64,000 nt of DNA, taken from assembly GCA_023437715.1 (NCBI GenBank), contig JAEZFK010000063.1, positions 168,774-232,773 on the forward strand, written 5' to 3'. The notes beneath the pieces were generated by a model. That model searched no databases. It had not been told where the DNA came from and was given only the letters and a program-made list of their open reading frames with translations. The position numbers and the translations under genes are program-made. Shown piece by piece: positions 22,912 through 31,758 of the stretch. Position 1 is the stretch's first letter. Every line of letters begins with the position of its first letter. The stretch is from Bacillota bacterium. Its GTDB lineage: Bacteria > Bacillota > Clostridia > Lachnospirales > Lachnospiraceae.

Positions 22912-23833
22912 ATCTTGCGGCGGAGCTGCGAAGTTTTCTCAGCAAATCTTCAAAGTAATCGGGAAGCGGGGCTGTGAATTCCATGTATTCTCCGCTTCTG
23001 GGGTGGATGATTCCTAATACTCCGGCGTGGAGGGTCTGACCCTGGAGACGGAATGGGCTTTTGGCAGGGCCATAGACGGTGTCGCCCAGAAGTGGATGGC
23101 CGATGCTGGCCATGTGGACGCGGATCTGGTGGGTGCGGCCTGTTTCAAGCTGGCATTCCACATAGGTAAACTGTTGGAAACGTTCCAGGACCTTATAGTG
23201 GGTGACGGCTTCTCTGCCGTTTCTTTCGTTGATGCTCATTTTCTTGCGGTCAACGGGATGGCGGCCTATGGGAGCGTTTATTGTGCCTTCATCGTCTTTT
23301 AAGTTACCGTGGACGATGGCGTAGTATTTTCTGGTGATGGAATGTTCTTTCAGCTGTTCTGCGATGGAATTGTGGGCTATATCGTTCTTGCATGCGATGA
23401 GGACGCCGGTGGTGTCCATATCGATTCTGTGGACGATTCCTGGGCGCAGAATGCCGTTGATTCCGGATAGGTCCTGGCGGCAGTGGGCCATCAGTCCGTT
23501 GACCAGGGTTCCGCTGTAGTGGCCGGCGGCGGGATGGACGACCATTCCCTTAGGCTTGTTGATGATGATGATATCCTTATCCTCATACAGGACGTCCAGG
23601 TCCAGCTCTTCCGCTTCAATTTCGGGCTCTACGGCCTCGGGCATGGAGAGTTCGATATTGTCTCCGGCATTTACCTTGTAATTGCTTTTTACCGGCTTAC
23701 CGCTCACCAGGACCGCCTCATCTTTTAAAAGCTTCTGCAGATAGGAGCGGGAAACCTCCTGGCACTGGTCGGAAAGATAACGGTCGATGCGGACTCCGGC
23801 ATCTTCCCCGGAAACTGAAAACTGGCGTATCAC
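22910..23833 (-). CDS. rluD: Ribosomal large subunit pseudouridine synthase, RluD/YlyB family
   Basis: A 307-residue pseudouridine synthase. An S4 RNA-binding domain (about 13-75, RIDRYLSDQ and SRSYLQKLLKD) precedes the catalytic domain with HRIDMDTTG (catalytic Asp138), INKPKGMVVHP and ETGRTHQIRVHM. It modifies uridines in 23S rRNA; the exact positions cannot be told from sequence. Its start overlaps the lspA stop by 4 bp, the common lspA-rluD pair in Firmicutes. Confidence 0.93.
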   Translation of the reverse strand: MIRQFSVSGEDAGVRIDRYLSDQCQEVSRSYLQKLLKDEAVLVSGKPVKSNYKVNAGDNIELSMPEAVEPEIEAEELDLDVLYEDKDIIIINKPKGMVVHPAAGHYSGTLVNGLMAHCRQDLSGINGILRPGIVHRIDMDTTGVLIACKNDIAHNSIAEQLKEHSITRKYYAIVHGNLKDDEGTINAPIGRHPVDRKKMSINERNGREAVTHYKVLERFQQFTYVECQLETGRTHQIRVHMASIGHPLLGDTVYGPAKSPFRLQGQTLHAGVLGIIHPRSGEYMEFTAPLPDYFEDLLRKLRSSAAR

Positions 23834-24348
23834 TCCTGCTCCCCCTTTTTCTGGAAAGTAAGACAGGATAAATCTTCTTCTTTGTAATGAAAGAGGAATA
23901 AGAGCATAAAAGTGAACATGGAAATTGTGACGTAGCAGTCCGCCACGTTAAAAATCGGGAAATCAATCAGTTTGAAATATAAGAAGTCCACCACATAGCC
24001 CCGGGTAAAACGGTCTATCATGTTTCCTACCGCACCGGCGGACAGAAACATGGCAATGAGGTGCAGAGGAATATATTTCCTGGTTGCAGGCATGCGTGAC
24101 ACCCCATAGACGGCGACAGACAGCACAATAAGGGCGATCAGCAGAAAAAATGCCCGCTTTCCCTGGAGCATTCCAAAGGCCGCGCCCCGGTTTTCTGAGT
24201 AAAGAAGCACGAATACCTTGTCCAGGATTGGATAGTCAGGCCGGTTCATAAGATGCCTGATGGCAAGAAGCTTTGTCCACTGATCCAGGCCGATGGCGAG
24301 AAAAAAGCCGATAATCAGGCCAATGGTTAATTTTATTTTCTGGTTCAT
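23830..24348 (-). CDS. lspA: Signal peptidase II (lipoprotein signal peptidase)
   Basis: A 172-residue membrane aspartyl protease that removes signal peptides from diacylated prolipoproteins. Four membrane segments (about 8-26, 66-84, 94-112, 138-160). Catalytic Asp112 (GNMIDRF) and Asp137 (FNVADCYV) are present, along with SENRGAAFGM (51-60). It processes lipoproteins such as those encoded by ugpB, dacF and the DUF3048 gene in this window. It is 9 bp downstream of aroB and coupled to rluD. Confidence 0.95.
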   Translation of the reverse strand: MNQKIKLTIGLIIGFFLAIGLDQWTKLLAIRHLMNRPDYPILDKVFVLLYSENRGAAFGMLQGKRAFFLLIALIVLSVAVYGVSRMPATRKYIPLHLIAMFLSAGAVGNMIDRFTRGYVVDFLYFKLIDFPIFNVADCYVTISMFTFMLLFLFHYKEEDLSCLTFQKKGEQE

Positions 24349-24357
24349 AAAATCTCC

Positions 24358-25446
24358 TTATGCTAAAATATGGCTGAGTCCTTCTGCCATATCTTCCTCT
24401 GTGACAGTCTTATCGATGCAGGCTTTGCCAATCTGTTCTAACAGGATAAAACGGATGGTTCCGGAATCCATCTTTTTATCGCTTTTCGTTGTGCGGATAA
24501 TGTCCTCCGGGGAAAGGTCTTTTACGGTGACGGGCATTTGAAAACGCTTCATGACCTCTAAAAGCCTGAGAAGCTCTTTCTCCTGGATCATGCCTTTTTT
24601 TATGGAAATCCCCATAGCGGCAATGCAGCCAAGGCCTACACAGTGGCCGTGAAGCAGGCCGAAATTGGAAAGCTTTTCAATGGCATGGCCTAAGGTATGA
24701 CCGAGATTTAACAGTGCCCGTTCTCCCTGCTCTGTAGGGTCCTTTTCTACCACATTCCGCTTGATCTGGTTGCTGACCCTGACCATTTCTTCCAATACTT
24801 TCATATCCTTTTCCTGGATACCAGCGGCGTGATCCATCAGCCATTCATAGTAAAATGCGTCCTTAATCAGGCCATGCTTGATGATTTCTCCCATTCCCGA
24901 AGAAAATTGTTCCTCTGATAAGGTTTTTAAGGCGCCGATGTTCGCATAGACAAGCTTTGGCATGTGAAAAGCTCCTACCATATTTTTGTAGGAGTCAAAA
25001 TCAACACCTGTCTTTCCGCCGATGCTGGAATCCACCTGGGAAAGCAGGGTGGTCGGCACCTGAATAAAGGAAATACCCCTTAAATAGGTGGCGGCCGCAA
25101 AGCCGCATAAATCTCCCACCACTCCTCCGCCCAAGGCCAGAAGATAATCGTGGCGGTCAAACTGTTTTAAAATGAGGGTCTCATATAAGTCCCTGACCGT
25201 ATTTAAGGTTTTGTTTTCCTCTCCTGCTTTGAAGATGAAATGCTCCGCTTTTTTACAGCAGGCAGAGACTATTTTCTCCACTTCCTCAAGATAGAGAGGC
25301 GCAACGTTGGAATCTGTGACAATACAGACCCTGCGTCCCTCCAATCCCATTTTTTTCAGCTCATCCTTAAGCTTGTCAAAGGATTCTTCCGTGACAATAT
25401 CGTAAATAAAGGCGCCATCCATGTGGACCGGAATTCTGTTTCCCAT
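24358..25446 (-). CDS. aroB: 3-dehydroquinate synthase
   Basis: A 362-residue enzyme for step two of the shikimate pathway (DAHP to 3-dehydroquinate), NAD- and metal-dependent. Motifs: KAGEENKTLNTVRDLYE (93-109), LALGGGVVGDLCGFAAATY (122-140), PTTLLSQVDSSIGGKTGVD (about 149-167), and the metal ligands in GEIIKHGLI and LNLGHTLGHAIE (two His). Standard length. It begins an aroB-lspA-rluD run; no other shikimate gene is nearby. Confidence 0.95.
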   Translation of the reverse strand: MGNRIPVHMDGAFIYDIVTEESFDKLKDELKKMGLEGRRVCIVTDSNVAPLYLEEVEKIVSACCKKAEHFIFKAGEENKTLNTVRDLYETLILKQFDRHDYLLALGGGVVGDLCGFAAATYLRGISFIQVPTTLLSQVDSSIGGKTGVDFDSYKNMVGAFHMPKLVYANIGALKTLSEEQFSSGMGEIIKHGLIKDAFYYEWLMDHAAGIQEKDMKVLEEMVRVSNQIKRNVVEKDPTEQGERALLNLGHTLGHAIEKLSNFGLLHGHCVGLGCIAAMGISIKKGMIQEKELLRLLEVMKRFQMPVTVKDLSPEDIIRTTKSDKKMDSGTIRFILLEQIGKACIDKTVTEEDMAEGLSHILA

Positions 25447-25550
25447 GCTGCTGTTCCTCCATTGTATTTATTTTATTATCCAGTCGTTTTATTACCCTGC
25501 CGCTTGCTGCAGGGTATCTGACTCCTAATTAAGGAAGAAAGCAAACAGCC

Positions 25551-25589
25551 TTCCATCCCTTTTACGCCCATGGCCTAAAAAGGGTGGAA
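25551..25589. repeat. Hairpin in the sepF-aroB gap
   Basis: TTCCATCCCTTTT (25551-25563) pairs with AAAAAGGGTGGAA (25577-25589) with one mismatch and one G-T pair around a 13-nt loop. Within the 213-bp gap 25447-25659, no T-run follows it on the minus strand. It may be a terminator for sepF or a leader structure for aroB. Confidence 0.4.
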
Positions 25590-25630
25590 AACCGTCTGCT
25601 TGTCCCCAATCAAAGAAAGCCCCGATGCCT

Positions 25631-25647
25631 CAGGGAGAATTTCCCTG
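25631..25647 (-). terminator. Small hairpin after sepF
   Basis: CAGGGA (25631-25636) and TCCCTG (25642-25647), 6 bp, 5-nt loop, 13 bp beyond the sepF stop. No T-run follows on the minus strand, so termination is weakly supported. Confidence 0.3.
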
Positions 25648-25659
25648 AAAACCGCTTTG

Positions 25660-26175
25660 TTACAGGCGTAAATTCATTCCGCCCATGTCCAGGCTTCCGT
25701 TATTTAACAAATCCTGAAAATCACCGGAAAGCTCTACGGATTCCGGCGTGGCTATGAAAATGTAGTTTGATATTTTCTGCAAATTGCCGTTCATCGAGTA
25801 TGTAGCTCCCGAGGTAAAATCAATGATCCTCTGAGCCACCTCCGTGTGAATGCCCTCCAGATTCAGGACGACTGCCTTTCCCGCCAGCATATGATCACAG
25901 ATTTCCTTTGCATCCTCAATGGATGTGGGCTTTACCATGGATACCTCCATCGTGCGGCTCTGCTTCATAGGCACTACTTTCGGAGAACGGGAAAGAAAAC
26001 GGGGCTTCTGCTCATACTCCTCTTCATCATCGTAGTAATCCTCTTCTGACTTTTTGGAAAAGAGAGGCTTTTTCGCAGGTTTTTCTACGTCCTCATAATC
26101 GTCATCTAAGTAGTAATCGTCATCATCCGTATCATTCAAGCGCATGCTATCCATCAGTTTGCCTAAAATGCTCAT
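25660..26175 (-). CDS. sepF: Cell division protein SepF
   Basis: A 171-residue FtsZ-binding membrane anchor of the division ring. The N-terminal amphipathic membrane helix (MSILGKLMDSMRL) is followed by an acidic linker (17-75, many Asp/Tyr and Glu) and the SepF core (about 78-160; VKPTSIEDAKEICDHML, VVLNLEGIHTEVAQRIIDF, GATYSMNGNLQKIS). It follows yggS by 121 bp, the usual order. The plain stretch 26176-26296 contains no gene. Confidence 0.94.
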   Translation of the reverse strand: MSILGKLMDSMRLNDTDDDDYYLDDDYEDVEKPAKKPLFSKKSEEDYYDDEEEYEQKPRFLSRSPKVVPMKQSRTMEVSMVKPTSIEDAKEICDHMLAGKAVVLNLEGIHTEVAQRIIDFTSGATYSMNGNLQKISNYIFIATPESVELSGDFQDLLNNGSLDMGGMNLRL

Positions 26176-26296
26176 ACTTCATTCTCTCCAATCTTATGCC
26201 GGATAACAAACTTAAGAAAACTCCTTAAGCTTTCGGCATATATTCTCACCAAATTCATGTACAGCCTGCCGGGCAGGTTCTGCTTTTTCACATTCC

Positions 26297-26992
26297 TTAG
26301 GTGTTCATATAATATCTTGTACCAAAAATTCCGGTACCGACTCTCACTAAGGTAGCGCCTTCCTCTATTGCAACTTCATAGTCTCCGGTCATACCCATTG
26401 AGAGCATATTCATATTAACATTATCAATGTTTTTCCTTTGCATGTCAACATAAAATTGATTTAATTTTTTAAAAACAGGACGATTTTCTTCAGAATTTTC
26501 TACAAAAGGCGCAATAGTCATGAGGCCTTTTATCCTTACGTGAGGGAACCTGGCGATTTCGAGGACCGCACTTTCCGCCTCCTCCAGAGTAAATCCGAAT
26601 TTGCTTTCCTCTTCCGCCACGTTTACCTCTAAAAGGATGTCCACGGTCAGATTTTTTTTGGCCGCTTCTTCCTCAATCTGTTCTGCCAGGCGGATGGAAT
26701 CCACGCTGTGGATCAGCACCGCCTTATCAATGATCTGCTTCACTTTATTGCGCTGCAAATGACCGATCATGTGCCACCGGATATCCTCCGGCATGACCTG
26801 GTGTTTTTCACAAAGTTCCTGTACCTTATTTTCTCCGAAATCACGGATTCCGGACTCATATGCTTCTGTTATCATGGAAACAGGCTTGGTCTTACTGACA
26901 GCCACCAAAGTTACCTCTTCCGGATCACGTCCGGCCCTTTCGCAGGCGGCTGATATCCGCTGTTTTACTTCTTCCAGATTTTCCCTGACCAA
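26297..26992 (-). CDS. yggS: YggS/YlmE-family pyridoxal phosphate homeostasis protein
   Basis: A 231-residue single-domain PLP-binding protein (alanine-racemase-like fold without racemase activity) that buffers PLP. The PLP lysine is Lys34 in VAVSKTKP; HMIGHLQRNKVK (93-104), LEVNVAEEESKFGF and LSMGMTGDYEVAIEEGATLVRVGTGIFG are family motifs. The start is a TTG at 26992 with GGAGAAATAAA upstream; no ATG fits. It is next to sepF, as in the Bacillus ylm cluster. Confidence 0.93.
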   Translation of the reverse strand: MVRENLEEVKQRISAACERAGRDPEEVTLVAVSKTKPVSMITEAYESGIRDFGENKVQELCEKHQVMPEDIRWHMIGHLQRNKVKQIIDKAVLIHSVDSIRLAEQIEEEAAKKNLTVDILLEVNVAEEESKFGFTLEEAESAVLEIARFPHVRIKGLMTIAPFVENSEENRPVFKKLNQFYVDMQRKNIDNVNMNMLSMGMTGDYEVAIEEGATLVRVGTGIFGTRYYMNT

Positions 26993-27008
26993 TTTATTTC
27001 TCCTTTCC

Positions 27009-27050
27009 TGCCATGCTCTCCGGACGTATAGATGTACCCCGGGGCGCTTT
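27009..27050 (-). repeat. Degenerate copy of the dispersed hairpin repeat
   Basis: TCCGGACGTATAGATGTACC followed by CCGGGGCGCTT aligns with the GGACATACAGGTATGCCC..GCAGGGTGCTT core of the copies near 40.4 kb. It lies in the 61-bp gap between the HlyD-like gene and the yggS start. Confidence 0.5.
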
Positions 27051-27053
27051 TGC

Positions 27054-28493
27054 TTATTGATAAATTAATTCCCCTTCCGTGACCGAAGCCGCATTTAAAA
27101 CAATGTGATCGTATACGGAAAGGCCATAGGTCATATTCTTTTTTACCGTGTAATATTCATCATTGGACGCCAGCACGTCAATCTGCTTGAAAACAGCATA
27201 GCCCTTGTTAATGTTATAAACACCCTGAAGGGAAGCGCTTGCCCCTATCTGGTAACGGTCCGAAGAATTAGGCTTTACGATATAATCGCCGGCTTTAAAT
27301 CCATCCGCCTCATCCATTTCTATGTAGTAATTATCCCCTTCGGAATAGTAGATTTCCGTTGGAACAAAAACCACAGAGGTTCCGGACTCCGAATATACTT
27401 CTTTATTAAATCCCGTTTCCGTGCTGTCGCCGCCCTGGGTCATATAATCCATGGGGACCAGATAGAAATCCTTTTTTGTCACTGCTGTCACAGGGATCTT
27501 TAAGCCGTCCTGGCGGTCGGAAACGATTTCAAAATCAACATACCGGTCGGAAGAAAACTGAACCATGTATTTGTCAAAATCCAGCTTGCCAAAGATCTTT
27601 CCGTCGGTTCCGGTTATGACGGAAAAACTGCCGGACGCCTTTAAATCCTGCCCTGAAAATTCCACTGTAAGATTCTTTTTATCTCCGTATGCCTTTTGGT
27701 CTTCCTCTGTCATGGGAAACACCACGGACCATAAATCTGAGGTGATAATCTTGTAGACAGGGGCTCCCTTTTCAATGAGCTTTCCGGATTTCGTTATGGT
27801 TTTGGTATAATTGCTGCGGTCAAAGACAGCTTCGGAAATGGCCGACGGCTGCAGCCCTTCATAGGAATCCACGCCATAGGAGACAATTCCTGCCTGATCC
27901 GCCGTCACCTGCTGGAAATTGATGCCTGCCTGATCCCCCACTCCTTCCAGGTTGTCCAATGCGTTGAAATTCATGTATTCCATAACTTCGGCTTCCAGGG
28001 TATATTTTGTATCGTAAACCGTCCGAAACTGGTTATTGTCATAGGTAAGGCTGAATGCAGTCAGCTGTTTTTTTAATTCCGAAAGGTTCTCCGGAGTCAG
28101 GGTCATATTCTCTCCGGATTGTTCTGCCAGAAGGGAAGCGGTATTCCCTGTTTCGTCTATGGAATAGACTCTGGTTCCCACAGAAGCGCGTTTGCCTTCT
28201 CCCACGTAGTAATTGACATAGCCGGCGCGGTCCGTATTTCTCACTTCTTCCTGTCGCAGGATAATTCCCGTATAATCCTTATTGTTGACAATGCCGCCTT
28301 CCTGCACCTCATAAAACAGCACTTTATCCCTGCGGATATAGGCAGACACGCTGAATACCATGTATATAAAAATCAGCGTAAAGATAATCATGCCGACATT
28401 GATATTCAGAGGCCGCCGGTACCGGATGATCTTTTTTACTTTTTTTGGACGGGCCGCCTTTTTTAATGGCCGCCGTACCTTTCGTTCTGCCAA
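27054..28493 (-). CDS. HlyD-like membrane-anchored adaptor protein (function unassigned)
   Basis: A 479-residue protein with a Lys/Arg-rich cytoplasmic start (1-30), one membrane segment (about 32-51, INVGMIIFTLIFIYMVFSVS) and a large external part with lipoyl/barrel-sandwich-type strands, as in HlyD/efflux adaptors. The TTG at 28493 is chosen as start because AAAGGAGG lies 7 bases before it; the frame is open further upstream, but that part is translated from the dispersed repeat. Similar genes often sit next to sepF-yggS in Lachnospiraceae, suggesting an envelope or division role. No ATPase or channel partner is adjacent. Confidence 0.75.
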   Translation of the reverse strand: MAERKVRRPLKKAARPKKVKKIIRYRRPLNINVGMIIFTLIFIYMVFSVSAYIRRDKVLFYEVQEGGIVNNKDYTGIILRQEEVRNTDRAGYVNYYVGEGKRASVGTRVYSIDETGNTASLLAEQSGENMTLTPENLSELKKQLTAFSLTYDNNQFRTVYDTKYTLEAEVMEYMNFNALDNLEGVGDQAGINFQQVTADQAGIVSYGVDSYEGLQPSAISEAVFDRSNYTKTITKSGKLIEKGAPVYKIITSDLWSVVFPMTEEDQKAYGDKKNLTVEFSGQDLKASGSFSVITGTDGKIFGKLDFDKYMVQFSSDRYVDFEIVSDRQDGLKIPVTAVTKKDFYLVPMDYMTQGGDSTETGFNKEVYSESGTSVVFVPTEIYYSEGDNYYIEMDEADGFKAGDYIVKPNSSDRYQIGASASLQGVYNINKGYAVFKQIDVLASNDEYYTVKKNMTYGLSVYDHIVLNAASVTEGELIYQ

Positions 28494-28517
28494 TCCAACG
28501 CCTCCTTTCCCCTTAAT

Positions 28518-28587
28518 TGCCCTCACTTTTTGGGCATACAGGTATACCCGTAGGGTGCTTCCCCTTAATTGCCCTCGCTTTTGGGCC
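28518..28587 (-). repeat. One full and one partial copy of the dispersed hairpin repeat, 52-bp period
   Basis: Unit one (28518-28569) begins TGCCC-TCACTTTTT-GGGCA and continues ATACAGGTATACCCG and TAGGGTGCTTCC. A second unit starts exactly 52 bp later (28570) and is truncated after its first hairpin (TGCCC/GGGC). The stem differs from the 40.4-kb copies (TGTCC/GGACA) by a paired T-A to C-G change. It sits immediately upstream of the ribosome site of the HlyD-like gene. Confidence 0.85.
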
Positions 28588-28689
28588 TGGCGGGGAGTTT
28601 CTCTTCCTGCTATTATAAAAGGAAAACCTGGAAAATTCAAGCAAAGAATAAAGGGATTGCTCTGCCTTTGCAGCAAAGTGCACAGCAAA

Positions 28690-28710
28690 GGGGACTGACA
28701 TGCAGTCCCC
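28690..28710 (-). terminator. Terminator after the small P-loop gene
   Basis: GGGGACTG (28690-28697) and CAGTCCCC (28703-28710) pair perfectly around ACATG, 18 bp past the stop. On the minus strand it is followed by TTTGCTG. Confidence 0.65.
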
Positions 28711-28727
28711 CTGTCTTCAATGTATGA

Positions 28728-29147
28728 TTATAATGAAACAACCACATTGGCCTTTGCATTCTCAGGCATATTCTCTGCGTCCATAGAAACACTGAGAACG
28801 AAAGTTACGTGATACTTTTCACCTATTTTTTCCAAAGTTGCAATTGTATCTGCTATGTCCTCGCCTTCCAGGCAGGCCAGCTTCAAAAAGCTGTCAAAGA
28901 ACATCATCTCCAAATCGTGATCCTGAGATATGATACCGCAGACAAAACCAATAAATCCTTCGCTGGATGTGATCGGATACTCATTAACGTTAATGAGGCG
29001 TATCTTGTTGCTTAATTCGTACATGTGCTTAGAGCTTTTGTCCAAATATACGATAGAACCGTTCGACTCCTTTATTACGGAATTGGCCCTATCCAACAGA
29101 TGCTTCGTCTTTCCTTTCCCCTTTTTCCCTGCTATTATCTGCACCAT
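28728..29147 (-). CDS. Small P-loop NTPase-like protein, function unknown
   Basis: A 139-residue protein with a Walker A motif near the start (GKKGKGKT, 7-14) and a possible Walker B at about 80-87 (LEMMFFDSFL). The rest reads as a compact alpha/beta domain (IVYLDKSSKHMYEL, FVLSVSMDAENMP). No membrane segment. I do not recognise a characterised family; short proteins of this kind are sometimes named PilT-like, but the PilT motifs are not seen. It lies between dacF and the HlyD-like gene with gaps and its own terminator. Confidence 0.7.
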   Translation of the reverse strand: MVQIIAGKKGKGKTKHLLDRANSVIKESNGSIVYLDKSSKHMYELSNKIRLINVNEYPITSSEGFIGFVCGIISQDHDLEMMFFDSFLKLACLEGEDIADTIATLEKIGEKYHVTFVLSVSMDAENMPENAKANVVVSL

Positions 29148-29236
29148 AGCAATCTCCTCCTTGCGTTATATAATTTGTATAAAAAATCTATTCGGATTAT
29201 TATAATTATAGTACAAATCCATATGAAACGCAATGA

Positions 29237-30205
29237 CTATTCTACAATTTTATTTAATATATTTGTCATGTTATCATAGAGCCCTGTACGGTTTGGAGCT
29301 TTTAAAACTACGGAAACATATTCCTTGTCCGAGGAGTCCGAGCTTCCCATAATAAGGCAGCTTCCAGCCGCCTTGGTGGTGCCTGTTTTTCCTCCCATAA
29401 GGGTGAGTCCATCCGGCATCTGGCGCTCGCCTGTCATATAAAGGTTGGTCCCTTTCCATGCGGCTTTCACCGGCTTGCCTGTCTTATCCTGGTAGGAGGT
29501 GGCGTATTCTTTCGTGCCGATAATCGTCCGGAATTCCGGATACTTTAAAGCTTCGTTAAAAATAAGATAAAGATCGTAAGCGGTCGTATAATGATCGTCG
29601 TCACTGAGGCCGTGAGGGTTCACAAAATGAGTGCCTGTGGCTCCCAGCTTTAAAGCCTCATCATTCATCATCTGGGCAAACTGGTCCACGCCTCCGGCCA
29701 TGTGAACTGCGATAGCCACTCCGGCATCATTTCCGGAGGGAAGCATAAGACCGTATAAAAGCTGCTCCAGGGTCAGTTTATCCCCGGGCTTTATCCCGCA
29801 AAGGGTGGCGCCGGGTTCTGTGATGACCGCCTCTTCAGGAACCGTAAGCTCATCGGATAAATTCCCGTATTTTAAAGCCAGGAGAGCTGTCATGGTCTTT
29901 GTTATGCTGGCCGGATAAAGCCGCTCAAAAGGATTCCTGGCAAAGAGGACAGTTTTATCCGTAAGGTCAAAAACAGCGGCAGCTTCGGCTGTTACCCCTA
30001 CGTCCTCTGAGGGGGTGTCATCCGCTACCACGCAAAGATCATGAGCAAAGGGTTCCGACTTGGCTGCAACCGCCTGTGACTGGTAAAGGGCTGTCCTTTC
30101 CGAAAAATTATAGGGATTGTCAAGCCTGCGGAGACCGGCGCAGCCTGTCAGAAGCGCAGCACAGACAAGGGCGCAGCCCGCTTTTACAAAAAGTCTTTTC
30201 TTCAC
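29237..30205 (-). CDS. dacF: D-alanyl-D-alanine carboxypeptidase (DacF-type, lipoprotein form)
   Basis: A 322-residue penicillin-binding protein of class S11 that trims the terminal D-Ala of peptidoglycan stems. Motifs: SITK (Ser100, ASITKTMTALL), SGN (LPSGNDAGVAIA), KTG (GGKTGTTKAAG). The N-terminus has a lipobox (ALLTGC, Cys22), so it is anchored by lipid rather than by the C-terminal helix usual for this class. GTG 30205 is preferred, as GAGGT lies about 8 bases upstream and it avoids the overlap with mgsA that the ATG at 30241 would give. Last gene of the shape/Min operon. Confidence 0.92.
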   Translation of the reverse strand: MKKRLFVKAGCALVCAALLTGCAGLRRLDNPYNFSERTALYQSQAVAAKSEPFAHDLCVVADDTPSEDVGVTAEAAAVFDLTDKTVLFARNPFERLYPASITKTMTALLALKYGNLSDELTVPEEAVITEPGATLCGIKPGDKLTLEQLLYGLMLPSGNDAGVAIAVHMAGGVDQFAQMMNDEALKLGATGTHFVNPHGLSDDDHYTTAYDLYLIFNEALKYPEFRTIIGTKEYATSYQDKTGKPVKAAWKGTNLYMTGERQMPDGLTLMGGKTGTTKAAGSCLIMGSSDSSDKEYVSVVLKAPNRTGLYDNMTNILNKIVE

Positions 30206-30219
30206 TGGATCTACCTCTG

Positions 30220-30615
30220 TTATTTGTACATTTCGCGCCATTCCAGGTCGCCGCGCTCCAGGGATTTAATCAGCAGCTCTGCGGTGGCTAAGTTGGTGGC
30301 CAGAGGGATGTTGTGCATGTCGCAGGTTCCCATAATATTTACAATATCCGGCTCGTGGGACTTTGGAGTAAGGGGATCTCTTAAAAAGATGACCAGGTCG
30401 ATCTCATTGTGCTCGATCTGAGACCCTAACTGCTGTTCTCCGCCTAAATGACCAGCCAGGTACTTATGGACATTTAAATTTGTGACCTCTTCAATCAGCC
30501 GTCCGGTGGTGCCGGTGGCATATAACATATGCTTGCTTAAAATGCCTCTGTAGGCAATGCAGAAATTCTGCATCAGTTTTTTCTTAGAATCGTGTGCAAC
30601 TAATCCTATATTCAT
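30220..30615 (-). CDS. mgsA: Methylglyoxal synthase
   Basis: A 131-residue enzyme converting dihydroxyacetone phosphate to methylglyoxal, a bypass of lower glycolysis when phosphate is short. Motifs: LVAHDSKKKLM (5-15), YATGTTGRLIEE (32-43), SGPLGGEQQ-like GHLGGEQQLGSQI, IFLRDPLTPKSHEPDI with catalytic Asp, and CDMHNIPLATNLATAELL. Located between rodA and dacF, a position conserved in many Clostridia but without obvious functional tie. Confidence 0.95.
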   Translation of the reverse strand: MNIGLVAHDSKKKLMQNFCIAYRGILSKHMLYATGTTGRLIEEVTNLNVHKYLAGHLGGEQQLGSQIEHNEIDLVIFLRDPLTPKSHEPDIVNIMGTCDMHNIPLATNLATAELLIKSLERGDLEWREMYK

Positions 30616-30631
30616 AACGATTTACCTCCTT

Positions 30632-31756
30632 TTAATTACCGATTTTGCGTTGCAATCCAACATTCAGCACCAGGCCCATGCCCATGAAAATACTGATGAG
30701 CGAGCTGACCCCCGAACTGATGAAAGGAAGCGGAAGGCCTGTGTTGGGAAAAATCTGGGTAGCCACGGCGATATTGGCAAATGCCTGGAAACCAATCAGG
30801 GCCGCCATGCCGGTACAGATCAGCCTGCCGGCCATATCCTTGGATCTGGCTCCCATATAAAGGCATTCAAATACCACCAGCCCCATAAGAAGAATGACGA
30901 CAACGCTTCCGCGAAATCCCATCTCCTCGCCGATGATGGCAAAAATAAAATCTGTTTCTCCCGCCGACAGGAAATTCCCGTCTTTCACTGATGCTATGGT
31001 TGTATTAAAAAGTCCCTTTCCGTTAAGCTGTCCGGAACTGATTGCCATAATTGAATTTTTCTGCTGGTATAAATTCTCCGCATACTGCTCCGCATGAGGA
31101 TAGATCCATGCCAGAATTCGACGGGCCTGATAGTCGTGAATGAAAGGAATCAGTCCCTTAGTCAGCAGAAATATGAAAAGCGCGGCCGCAGGCAGCGCAA
31201 CCGCAATAACCCCGCCAATCCACCGGTAACTGATCCCGGCGGAAAACACCATGCACAGAATAATGATGATGGTCACCAGGCTGGTGGACAAATTGGGCTC
31301 TGCGAAAATCAAACCGATGGGAACGGCCGCAAGTAAAGCAGCCAGTCCCACCATAACCGGCGTATTCATCTTTTCCTGGTACTTGCTCCAATACCAGGAA
31401 AAGAAGAAAATCAATCCGATTTTTACAAATTCAGAAGGCTGTATCCGTCCGATTCCGGGCACATCAATCCATCTGGTAGCTCCTCCTGCCGTATGACCCA
31501 TAACGAGAACCGCTCCCAAAAGCAGGATGCAGAGCGCGTAAACCAGGGCGTAGAGCTTAAGAAGTTTGTGGTAATCCAGAATAGACAGGCCTACAGCAAG
31601 GGCAAAGCCCACAGTTACGCCGATAATCTGTTTTGTCACAATACCGGAATCCTGATTGGAGGCGCTTGCCACCACAAGGACTCCGATAACGGATAAGGAC
31701 AGCATGTACAAAATCAACCGGTAATTATAATATCTAAAATTATAGTCAGAAAACAT
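30632..31756 (-). CDS. rodA: RodA, SEDS-family peptidoglycan glycosyltransferase
   Basis: A 374-residue polytopic membrane protein of the FtsW/RodA/SpoVE family with about ten membrane segments. Motifs: RWIDVPGIGRIQPSEFVKIG (91-110), FAEPNLSTSLV (about 150-160), GETDFIFAIIGEEMGF (about 265-280, including the catalytic region Asp) and NIGMNIGLLPVTGIPLPF-like VATQIFPNTGLPLPFISSG. With the PBP2 encoded upstream it polymerises lateral wall glycan. It directly follows minE (2 bp). Confidence 0.94.
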   Translation of the reverse strand: MFSDYNFRYYNYRLILYMLSLSVIGVLVVASASNQDSGIVTKQIIGVTVGFALAVGLSILDYHKLLKLYALVYALCILLLGAVLVMGHTAGGATRWIDVPGIGRIQPSEFVKIGLIFFFSWYWSKYQEKMNTPVMVGLAALLAAVPIGLIFAEPNLSTSLVTIIIILCMVFSAGISYRWIGGVIAVALPAAALFIFLLTKGLIPFIHDYQARRILAWIYPHAEQYAENLYQQKNSIMAISSGQLNGKGLFNTTIASVKDGNFLSAGETDFIFAIIGEEMGFRGSVVVILLMGLVVFECLYMGARSKDMAGRLICTGMAALIGFQAFANIAVATQIFPNTGLPLPFISSGVSSLISIFMGMGLVLNVGLQRKIGN

Positions 31757-31758
31757 AT

